The notes below the pieces were generated by a model. It was not told the origin of the DNA and did not search any database. It saw nothing but the letters and a program-made list of their open reading frames with translations. A stretch of DNA of 21,356 nt. Origin: Bacteroides sp. (GTDB lineage Bacteria > Bacteroidota > Bacteroidia > Bacteroidales > Bacteroidaceae). Position numbers and translations under genes: made by a program. This document shows positions 15,543-21,356 of the stretch, piece by piece; positions within the stretch are counted from its first letter, which is position 1, and every line of letters begins with the position of its first letter. The stretch covers positions 10,709-32,064 of the forward strand of contig DXLM01000014.1 of the NCBI GenBank assembly GCA_019414725.1, in the 5' to 3' direction.

Positions 15543-16850
15543 ATGGAAAAAATGAATGTGAAACCGGCAACCGGTAAATTAGGCGTTCTTTGTGTTGGAT
15601 TGGGCGCTGTTACTTCAACTTTTATGACAGGTGTGCTGATGGCTCGTAAGGGATTGGCAAAACCTGTCGGATCTATGACTCAATATGATAAAATGCGTGT
15701 TGGCCGTGGAGAGAATAAAAAGTATTTGCATTATGGTGAAATTGTTCCATTGGCAAACTTAAATGACATTGTGTTTGGTGCATGGGATGTTTATCCGGCT
15801 AATGCTTACGAATCAGCAGTCAATGCTGAGGTTTTAAAAGAGAAAGATATTAATCCTGTAAAGGATGAATTGGAGAAAATAGTTCCAATGAAAGCTGCTT
15901 TCGACCACAACTATGCTAGTCGTCTGGATGGTGATAATGTGAAAGATTGCAAGAATCGTTGGGATATGATGGAACAGTTGCGTGAAGATATCCGCAATTT
16001 TAAAGTGGCTAACAATTGTGACCGTATTGTCGTTCTTTGGGCTGCTTCTACAGAGATTTATGTTCCTGTTGATGAAAAAATACACGGAACATTGGCGGCA
16101 TTGGAACAGGCTATGAAAGATGATGATAAGGCTCATATCGCTCCGTCTATGTGCTATGCTTATGCTGCACTGTCGGAAGGATGTCCTTTCATTATGGGAG
16201 CACCTAATACAACTGTTGATATTCCTGCTATGTGGGAGTTGGCTGAAAAGACTAAAATGCCTATTGCCGGCAAGGATTTCAAGACGGGTCAAACGTTGGT
16301 TAAATCAGGTTTCGCACCGATTATTGGAACCCGTTGTTTAGGCTTGGACGGTTGGTTCTCTACAAACATTTTAGGTAATCGTGATGGTTTGGTGTTAGAT
16401 GAGCCGGCTAACTTCCACACGAAGGAGGTCAGCAAATTATCTACACTGGAATCTATTCTTGTTCCGGAAGATCAGCCGGACTTGTATACAGACTACTATC
16501 ATAAAGTACGTATCAATTACTATCCGCCTCGTAATGATAATAAAGAAGGTTGGGATAATATTGATATCTTCGGATGGATGGGGTATCCAATGCAGATTAA
16601 GATTAATTTCCTTTGCCGTGATTCAATTCTTGCTGCTCCTCTGTGCTTGGACCTTGTATTGTTGAGTGACCTGGCTGCACGTGCAGGACGTTTTGGTATC
16701 CAACGTTTCTTGAGTTTCTTCTTGAAGAGTCCGATGCATGATTATACTGAAAACGAAATTCCTGTCAATCACCTCTTCCAGCAGTATGCTATTTTGAAAA
16801 ATGCCATTCGTGAAATGGGTGGTTATGAGGCCGATCAAGAAATCGACTAA
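15543..16850 (+). CDS. ino1: myo-Inositol-phosphate synthase (Ino1/MIPS)
   Basis: Converts D-glucose 6-phosphate to inositol 3-phosphate (also named L-inositol 1-phosphate) with tightly cycled NAD, in the cytosol; this is the first step of inositol synthesis. The 435 residues begin with a Rossmann loop, GVLCVGLGAVTSTF (14-27). The active-site block AGKDFKTGQT (242-251), which contains the family lysines, is followed by NILGNRDG (275-282) and CRDSILAAPLCLDLVLLSDL (358-377), all diagnostic for the family. The ATG at 15543 is preferred over the TTG at 15486 because the latter sits in the promoter motif and the shorter N-terminus (KPATGKLGVL) fits the family. The gene is divergent from the PfkB kinase and downstream of the lipid-headgroup operon; a terminator follows. 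Confidence 0.93.
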   Translation: MEKMNVKPATGKLGVLCVGLGAVTSTFMTGVLMARKGLAKPVGSMTQYDKMRVGRGENKKYLHYGEIVPLANLNDIVFGAWDVYPANAYESAVNAEVLKEKDINPVKDELEKIVPMKAAFDHNYASRLDGDNVKDCKNRWDMMEQLREDIRNFKVANNCDRIVVLWAASTEIYVPVDEKIHGTLAALEQAMKDDDKAHIAPSMCYAYAALSEGCPFIMGAPNTTVDIPAMWELAEKTKMPIAGKDFKTGQTLVKSGFAPIIGTRCLGLDGWFSTNILGNRDGLVLDEPANFHTKEVSKLSTLESILVPEDQPDLYTDYYHKVRINYYPPRNDNKEGWDNIDIFGWMGYPMQIKINFLCRDSILAAPLCLDLVLLSDLAARAGRFGIQRFLSFFLKSPMHDYTENEIPVNHLFQQYAILKNAIREMGGYEADQEID

Positions 16851-16875
16851 TTTATAACAGGATTTTTTATTCGGG

Positions 16876-16950
16876 CGTGGATTGCGCGGGTTTTCACGGT
16901 TTTTCTTTTAAAGACCGTATCTATCCGTGAAATCCACGTCTTATTTTTTA
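16876..16950 (+). terminator. Branched hairpin terminator after myo-inositol-phosphate synthase
   Basis: CGTGGATT at 16876-16883 and TTTCACGG at 16892-16899 pair with the continuous arm CCGTGAAATCCACG at 16925-16938, leaving the GCGCGGGT stretch at 16884-16891 as a bulge. An inner pair ACGGT (16896-16900) with ACCGT (16914-16918) competes with it. A T-rich tract follows from 16939. Position after the stop codon and the U-rich tail support termination. Confidence 0.65.
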
Positions 16951-16990
16951 TTTTTCTGCCATAATTTCTTGTTGTCTGCCTGAGAATTTG

Positions 16991-16998
16991 TAATTTTG
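16991..16998 (+). promoter_or_regulatory. Possible -7 element for the sigma-54 activator gene
   Basis: TAATTTTG matches TAnnTTTG and lies 18 bp before the ATG at 17017. This implies a very short leader and argues against the longer TTG start at 16996, which overlaps the motif. A TTGTTG at about 16970 lies near the -33 position. Confidence 0.4.
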
Positions 16999-17016
16999 TC
17001 ATATAATAGAGTGAAT

Positions 17017-18282
17017 ATGGTTAGGTCAGAAATACAAAATGTAAAGCTCAGATTTGGTATTATTGGTAATGCCGAAGGGTTGAACCGTGCCATAGACGTG
17101 GCTATCCAGGTGGCACCCACTGATTTGTCAGTGTTGATCACCGGTGAAAGTGGGGTGGGAAAGGAAAATTTCCCACAGATTATTCATCAGTTCAGTCGCC
17201 GTAAACATGGACAGTATATAGCGGTGAACTGTGGGGCTATTCCTGAAGGTACTATAGATTCAGAGCTTTTCGGACATGAAAAAGGTGCTTTTACGGGCGC
17301 TATCAGTGACCGTAATGGCTATTTTGCCGAAGCCAATGGTGGAACCATTTTTCTGGATGAAGTAGGAGAGTTGCCTCTTGCTACTCAGGCACGTCTGTTA
17401 CGTGTACTTGAAAGTGGTGAATTCATTAAGGTAGGTTCATCTAAAGTGCAGAAAACGGATGTGCGTATTGTTGCCGCTACCAATGTGAATCTGACGGAAG
17501 CCATTGCTGAAGGTCGTTTTCGTGAGGATTTGTATTATCGTTTGAACACTGTACCTATTAAAATACCTCCTTTGCGTGAGCGTGGAGATGATATAACTTT
17601 ACTTTTCCGTAAATTTGCATCAGATTTTGCTGAGAAATATCGTATGCCGGCTATCCAGTTGACAGAAGATGCGAAAGTTTTGTTGCTGGCTTATTCGTGG
17701 CCCGGTAATGTGCGCCAGTTGAAAAACATCACTGAACAGATATCTATTATTGAAACTAACCGGGATATAACGGCAGAGATTTTGAGAAATTATTTACCGG
17801 AACAACATGTGAATTCTGGTTTGCCTGCTTTGTTTGGAGTGAAAGCAAATACAGGGAAGGCTTTTGAAAGTGAGCGTGAGATTTTGTATCAGGTGTTGTT
17901 TGATATGCGGCGTGATGTGACTGACTTGAAGAAGTTAGTCAATACACTGATGGCGGAACGTGGCGCGCAATCTGTTCCGACGGCACCAGCTACTACGGCA
18001 GTTTCTTATTATCAGGAACCGCAACGGAATTTAGTTGCTACAGTGGTGCCTGCTACGCCTACCATAATTTCTGCCGCCAAACCGGCTCATCCTGTAGTAG
18101 ATGATATTCAGGATACGGAGGAGGTTGTAGAAGAAGCCACTTTGTCATTGGACGAAGTGGAGAAGGAAATGATACGTAAGGCGCTCGACCGTCATCATGG
18201 AAAGCGTAAGAATGCAGCAAAAGATTTGAATATTTCAGAACGAACACTTTATAGAAAAATAAAAGAATATGGTTTGGATTAA
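17017..18282 (+). CDS. Sigma-54-dependent transcriptional activator (AAA+ plus Fis-type HTH, no receiver domain)
   Basis: A 421-residue enhancer-binding protein that would remodel sigma-54 RNA polymerase by ATP hydrolysis. It has only about 20 residues before the AAA+ domain, so there is no receiver or ligand domain. Walker A is GESGVGKE (43-50), the sigma-54 contact loop GAFTGA is at 90-95, Walker B is IFLDEV (111-116), and FREDLYYRLN (168-177) and YSWPGNVRQL (226-235) complete the core. A 100-residue linker rich in Ala, Pro and Thr leads to a C-terminal Fis-type helix-turn-helix (about 380-421: KRKNAAKDLNISERTLYRKI). It overlaps lptE by 14 bp and is followed by an envelope and secretion gene set. 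Its targets and its input signal cannot be read here. Confidence 0.93.
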   Translation: MVRSEIQNVKLRFGIIGNAEGLNRAIDVAIQVAPTDLSVLITGESGVGKENFPQIIHQFSRRKHGQYIAVNCGAIPEGTIDSELFGHEKGAFTGAISDRNGYFAEANGGTIFLDEVGELPLATQARLLRVLESGEFIKVGSSKVQKTDVRIVAATNVNLTEAIAEGRFREDLYYRLNTVPIKIPPLRERGDDITLLFRKFASDFAEKYRMPAIQLTEDAKVLLLAYSWPGNVRQLKNITEQISIIETNRDITAEILRNYLPEQHVNSGLPALFGVKANTGKAFESEREILYQVLFDMRRDVTDLKKLVNTLMAERGAQSVPTAPATTAVSYYQEPQRNLVATVVPATPTIISAAKPAHPVVDDIQDTEEVVEEATLSLDEVEKEMIRKALDRHHGKRKNAAKDLNISERTLYRKIKEYGLD

Positions 18283-18796
18283 ACAATTGAAAGTAGTTGG
18301 TGTGTTGATGGTACTGGCGGGGATCGTAACTGCTTGTTCTATTTCATATAAATTTAACGGATCGTCTATAGATTATACAAAGGTAAAGACTATTTCGTTT
18401 GAGAATTTCCCAAACCGTTCAGCTGGCTTTGTTTGGGGACCGATGGAGAATATGTTCAATACGGCATTACAGGATATTTATATGCAACAAACTCGTTTAA
18501 AGCAAGTCAAGCGCAGTGGTGACCTGCAATTGTCTGGTGAGATAACGAATTATGAGGCATTTAATAAAGGAATTGGATCCGATGGCTATTCTAGTATGGT
18601 AGAATTGCGTATGACGGTGAGAGTGAATTTTGTCAATAGTTCCAATCCTACGGAAAATATGAACGGACAGCAATTTTCGGCTAGTCGTGAATATAATTCC
18701 AATCAGCAGTTAAGTGCTGTGCAGGATGAGTTGGTAAACCAAATGATTAAAGAAATTGTAGAGCAAATATTCAATGCTACAGTGGCAAACTGGTAG
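18269..18796 (+). CDS. lptE: LptE family LPS-assembly lipoprotein
   Basis: A 175-residue outer-membrane lipoprotein. The signal peptide runs WIKQLKVVGVLMVLAGIVTAC with a VTAC lipobox, giving a lipidated Cys23. The mature part starts with SISYKFNGSSIDYTKVKTIS, the pattern of Bacteroidota LptE, which partners LptD in placing lipopolysaccharide in the outer membrane. The length is typical. The ATG at 18269 lies inside the last codons of the sigma-54 activator gene, giving a 14-bp overlap in another frame; no later start keeps the full signal peptide. Coupled translation with the activator is therefore likely. The TPR-like gene begins 16 bp downstream. Confidence 0.85.
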   Translation: MVWIKQLKVVGVLMVLAGIVTACSISYKFNGSSIDYTKVKTISFENFPNRSAGFVWGPMENMFNTALQDIYMQQTRLKQVKRSGDLQLSGEITNYEAFNKGIGSDGYSSMVELRMTVRVNFVNSSNPTENMNGQQFSASREYNSNQQLSAVQDELVNQMIKEIVEQIFNATVANW

Positions 18797-18812
18797 TGAG
18801 TGATTTTCCGTC

Positions 18813-19565
18813 ATGATACAACAACAATTATATGAATGGATAACGCATCCTGAACGATTGAATCGGGATACTTTGTACGAGTTGCGGACGCTGCTTGCGC
18901 GTTATCCATATTTTCAGACGGTGAGACTGCTTTATCTGAAGAATCTGTTTTTATTGCATGACATAACATTTGGTGAGGAACTACGTAAGGCTGCATTGTA
19001 TGTAGCTGACCGCAAGATTCTTTTTTATCTGATAGAGGGGGAGCGTTTTACTGTATCTTCCTTTGAAAAACAAGACCTACCTAAGGAAGAGGCTGGTTTG
19101 GATCGTACTCTTTCATTGATCGATACTTTTCTCTCTTCTTTGCCTGAAGAGCCCGTTGTTATGGAATTACCAATGGATGTAACAACAGATTATACTTCTT
19201 TTTTATTGCATGAGGAAGAACATGTGTCTGATGATATACCTCAGATGAAAGGACAGAATTTGATAGACAACTTCATTGAAAAGTCGGCAGAGGAACCTTT
19301 GTTACCTCAATTAGGAATAAAAGAGGCGGCACCGGTGAAGAATAAAGTTTCTGAAGAAGAGGAGTCGGAAGATAATGAAGAGGATATGGAGGATGAAAGC
19401 TATTTCACTGAAACATTGGCTAAAATATACGTTAAACAGCAAAGATATTCTAAGGCTCTTGAAATTATTAAAAAATTAAATTTGAAATATCCAAAAAAAA
19501 ACGCTTACTTTGCAGACCAAATAAGATTTTTGGAGAAATTGATTATTAACACTAAATCAAAATAA
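18813..19565 (+). CDS. TPR-like protein of the lptE-secG cluster, function unknown
   Basis: A 250-residue protein without signal peptide or membrane segment. The N-terminal half is helical (LYEWITHPERLNRDTLYELR at 5-24, then ARYPYFQTVRLLYLKNL). The centre is acidic and low in complexity (EEEESEDNEEDMEDES, near 190-205). The C-terminus (ETLAKIYVKQQRYSKALEIIKKL, about 209-231) reads as a tetratricopeptide repeat. I know it only as a conserved neighbour of secG in Bacteroidota. It lies 16 bp after lptE and 5 bp before secG, so it is probably cotranscribed. A run of nine A's near 19494 is a possible slippage or sequencing-error site, but the frame is intact. Confidence 0.7.
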   Translation: MIQQQLYEWITHPERLNRDTLYELRTLLARYPYFQTVRLLYLKNLFLLHDITFGEELRKAALYVADRKILFYLIEGERFTVSSFEKQDLPKEEAGLDRTLSLIDTFLSSLPEEPVVMELPMDVTTDYTSFLLHEEEHVSDDIPQMKGQNLIDNFIEKSAEEPLLPQLGIKEAAPVKNKVSEEEESEDNEEDMEDESYFTETLAKIYVKQQRYSKALEIIKKLNLKYPKKNAYFADQIRFLEKLIINTKSK

Positions 19566-19570
19566 AGAAA

Positions 19571-19936
19571 ATGTATTTATTACTTATTGGATTAATTGTG
19601 CTTGCAGCTCTTTTGATGTGCTTTGTCGTACTGATTCAGAACTCAAAAGGTGGAGGCTTGGCTTCTAGTTTTGCTTCTTCAAATCAAATAATGGGTGTTC
19701 GCAAGACTACAGATTTTATTGAGAAATTAACATGGGGGTTAGCTGCTTTTATGGTGGCATGTAGTGTGCTTACTGCTTATTTTGTTCCTGCCGCTCATAC
19801 AGATTCTTCTGTAATCATGGAAGAGGCAGTGAAAGAAGGAGCTACTAATCCGCTGAATGCACCTTCAGGTTTCGCTGCTCCGCAAACAAATGACGCTGCA
19901 ACAGAAACTCCTGCTCCCAGTGATTCGGCACAGTAA
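19571..19936 (+). CDS. secG: Preprotein translocase subunit SecG
   Basis: A 121-residue inner-membrane subunit of the SecYEG channel. It has two hydrophobic helices (about 1-23 and 55-76) joined by the conserved loop VLIQNSKGGGLASSF (20-34), which is diagnostic for SecG. The C-terminal 45 residues form an Ala/Pro/Thr-rich tail seen in Bacteroidota forms and absent from the shortest homologues. It starts 5 bp after the TPR-like gene and is the last gene of its operon, as a strong terminator lies 36 bp downstream. Confidence 0.95.
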   Translation: MYLLLIGLIVLAALLMCFVVLIQNSKGGGLASSFASSNQIMGVRKTTDFIEKLTWGLAAFMVACSVLTAYFVPAAHTDSSVIMEEAVKEGATNPLNAPSGFAAPQTNDAATETPAPSDSAQ

Positions 19937-19971
19937 TTATAGAGAAAACATTTTCCTTAATTAATAAGGAT

Positions 19972-20010
19972 AAGCGTCCTGTTTCGTTTACGAAAATAGG
20001 ACGCTTTTTT
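19972..20010 (+). terminator. Rho-independent terminator after secG
   Basis: AAGCGTCCT at 19972-19980 pairs with AGGACGCTT at 19998-20006, with an inner stem TTTCG/CGAAA (19982-19986 and 19991-19995), followed directly by a run of T's. This is the best terminator in the window. Confidence 0.92.
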
Positions 20011-20027
20011 GTTTTAAGTTTTTTTGC

Positions 20028-20058
20028 TTTGATAAGTATGCTTTTGTACTTACTTTTG
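20028..20058 (+). promoter_or_regulatory. Promoter for exonuclease III
   Basis: TTTG at 20028-20031 and TACTTTTG at 20051-20058 match the Bacteroides -33 and -7 consensus with a 19-bp spacer. The pair lies after the secG terminator and 38 bp before the exonuclease ATG. It is the only promoter in the window for which both elements are clear. Confidence 0.7.
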
Positions 20059-20096
20059 TTCTGGAATGTTTTTAATCTACAAATAATAAAAGAATC

Positions 20097-20855
20097 ATGT
20101 TGAAATTCATATCATGGAATGTAAATGGCTTGCGAGCCTGTTATGATAAAGGTTTTGTTGATGTTTTCCATCGTTTAGAAGCAGACTTTTTCTGCCTGCA
20201 GGAAACAAAGATGCAGGAAGGGCAACTGGATGCCAAGTTTGAAGGTTATCACTCCTATTGGAATTATGCTGAAAAGAAAGGGTATTCAGGCACAGCTATC
20301 TTTTCTAAAGTCAAACCGTTATCTGTGACATACGGTTTAGGCATAGAAGAGCATGATCACGAAGGACGGGTAATCACTCTTGAATTGGAATCGTTTTATT
20401 TGATTACTGTGTATACTCCCAATTCGCAGGAAGAATTGCGACGGTTGGATTATAGAATGAAATGGGAAGATGATTTCCGTGCCTATCTGAAAAAACTGGA
20501 AGAAAAGAAACCTGTCATTGTGTGTGGTGACCTGAACGTGGCGCATAAGGAAATAGACTTGAAGAATCCTAAGACAAACCGTAAAAATGCAGGTTTCACT
20601 GATGAGGAACGTGCCAAGTTTACCACTTTGCTTGAGTCCGGTTTTACGGATACGTTCCGCTATTTTTATCCAGAGCAGGAAGGAATCTATTCATGGTGGT
20701 CTTATCGTTTTAAAGCCCGTGAAAAGAATTCAGGTTGGCGTATTGATTATTTTCTCACTTCCGATTCACTGAAAGATAGGTTGAAAGGTGCACATATTTA
20801 TACGGATATCTTTGGCTCAGATCATTGTCCGGTAGAATTGACAATAGAACTCTAA
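20097..20855 (+). CDS. xth: Exodeoxyribonuclease III (AP endonuclease)
   Basis: A 252-residue DNA repair enzyme of the exonuclease III/APE1 family that cleaves abasic sites and has 3'-5' exonuclease and phosphatase activity. Family motifs appear in order: ISWNVNGLRA (5-14), CLQETKMQ (about 33-40, with the metal-binding Glu), GYSGTAIFSK, YTPNS, CGDLNVAHKEIDL (catalytic Asp and Asn), SWWSYRFKAREKNSGWRIDY and the final GSDHCPVEL with the catalytic Asp-His pair. The length is typical for bacterial members. It is transcribed alone from its own promoter, after the secG terminator, and is followed by a long hairpin. Confidence 0.95.
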   Translation: MLKFISWNVNGLRACYDKGFVDVFHRLEADFFCLQETKMQEGQLDAKFEGYHSYWNYAEKKGYSGTAIFSKVKPLSVTYGLGIEEHDHEGRVITLELESFYLITVYTPNSQEELRRLDYRMKWEDDFRAYLKKLEEKKPVIVCGDLNVAHKEIDLKNPKTNRKNAGFTDEERAKFTTLLESGFTDTFRYFYPEQEGIYSWWSYRFKAREKNSGWRIDYFLTSDSLKDRLKGAHIYTDIFGSDHCPVELTIEL

Positions 20856-20878
20856 GAAACACTCTGAAAAAGCTTTTG

Positions 20879-20940
20879 TTTCAACACGAATCTCAGATTA
20901 TCTATAATTAAAAGATAATCTGAGGTTTGTGTCGTTGAAA
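20879..20940 (+). terminator. Long hairpin downstream of exonuclease III
   Basis: The core stem CTCAGATTATC at 20892-20902 pairs perfectly with GATAATCTGAG at 20914-20924, and the outer arms TTTCAAC (20879-20885) and GTTGAAA (20934-20940) extend it past an internal bulge. It begins 23 nt after the stop codon. No strict U tract follows, so the terminator role rests on position and stem length. Confidence 0.6.
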
Positions 20941-21009
20941 GACTCTCTCTGTTTTACTTCCGTAAATTATTGATTCTTGTTTATCTTTACTTTGAAAAAA
21001 TAAACTATA

Positions 21010-21356
21010 ATGAAAAGTACAGATAGAGTTAGGTATAATTATTATTCTATTGATTGTGCTTGCGTGTCAATTGAGTTTATTACAAAAAGCCAGTGTATGG
21101 ATGGAAAGTGGATTGCGTTCGGCCATTCAGAAGGAAGTTCTTATTTTTATAGTAGAGGATATCTCAAGTATTTGATGGTGGAATACCGTTTGTTCCCTGT
21201 TTTTATTATAAAGATTAGAATATGTGTACAGATTGTCAATATCGGAATCTTTGCTAAACTAAAAGATAAGGGATATTTGAACACAGCTCCGGCTGTCTTA
21301 TAATTGGGAGAGGGAATAATCTGTTTATTATTGTATATACCTTCAAAAATTGTTTG
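21010..21356 (+). pseudogene. Doubtful or decayed gene at the window end
   Basis: An ATG at 21010 opens a 97-codon frame that ends at 21303, but its product is rich in Tyr, Ile and Cys and matches nothing I know. The frame shifted by one base, open at 21014-21172, reads more like a protein start: KVQIELG, then IIIILLIVLACQLSLLQK and ASVWMESGLRSAIQKEV. That resembles the first membrane helix and sensor region of a histidine kinase, or a lipoprotein signal. Removing one A from the AAAA at 21013-21016 would join the ATG to this frame. Further on, openness again moves between frames. I infer a frameshifted remnant; a genuine small hypothetical gene is the alternative. Confidence 0.35.

Noticed and set aside
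16996..17016. TTG start of the sigma-54 activator
   Set aside because: The codon overlaps a TAATTTTG promoter-like motif; the ATG at 17017 gives a normal AAA+ activator.
21100..21150. GHSEGS in the 97-codon frame, similar to a serine hydrolase nucleophile elbow
   Set aside because: The frame is too short for an alpha/beta hydrolase, and no strand, Asp or His partner motifs surround it; probably chance.
1..21356. CRISPR array, tRNA, rRNA, phage or transposon genes
   Set aside because: No regularly spaced direct repeats, tRNA-like cloverleaf with a conserved TTCGA arm, rRNA stretch, integrase or transposase was seen on either strand.

Overview
The window looks like chromosomal DNA of a member of the order Bacteroidales, most likely Bacteroides or Phocaeicola. 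The evidence is Bacteroidota-type families (DUF4837 lipoprotein, a glycosyltransferase fused to DUF4922, a sigma-54 activator followed by lptE, a TPR-like gene and secG), almost no Shine-Dalgarno sequences, and several TAnnTTTG (-7 type) promoter motifs. No tRNA, rRNA, CRISPR array, transposase or phage gene was seen.

Layout. 1-415: no convincing gene; a segment of about 190 bp bounded by imperfect inverted repeats, then a terminator-like hairpin. 416-5592 (minus): a three-gene cell-envelope cluster, reading GT/DUF4922 fusion, SpoIID/LytB protein, AmpG-like permease. The fusion gene ends at a TAG, and the same frame stays open for 17 more codons up to 2 nt before the spoIID-like start, which suggests a recent truncation or a readthrough stop. 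5593-5678: divergent promoter region. 5679-14457 (plus): nine tightly packed genes, namely rlmN, a DUF4837 lipoprotein, pdxA, a sugar-phosphate-type nucleotidyltransferase, an ATP-grasp protein, a CDP-alcohol phosphatidyltransferase, an LPG-synthase-TM/UPF0104 membrane protein, a HAD phosphatase and a FucP-type MFS transporter. 14511-15407 (minus): a PfkB-family kinase, convergent with the MFS gene and divergent from the next gene. 15543-16850 (plus): myo-inositol-phosphate synthase. 17017-19936 (plus): sigma-54 activator, lptE, TPR-like protein, secG, closed by a strong terminator. 20097-20855: exonuclease III with its own promoter. 20856-21356: a long hairpin, then a doubtful or decayed gene.

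How the genes may work together. The most interesting stretch is 8987-16850. Myo-inositol-phosphate synthase, a nucleotidyltransferase, a CDP-alcohol phosphatidyltransferase, a flippase-like membrane protein, a HAD phosphatase, a PfkB kinase that could phosphorylate inositol, and an ATP-grasp protein with an ITPK-like C-terminal motif together suggest an inositol-lipid pathway through CDP-inositol. That differs from the CDP-diacylglycerol plus inositol-phosphate route with a PIP intermediate. The enzyme families are read from the sequence; the pathway is inferred. From memory, a second, PIP-independent inositol-lipid route has been proposed for some Bacteroidota (notably Prevotella), so the core idea may not be wholly new, but the kinase, ATP-grasp, flippase and transporter associations deserve attention.
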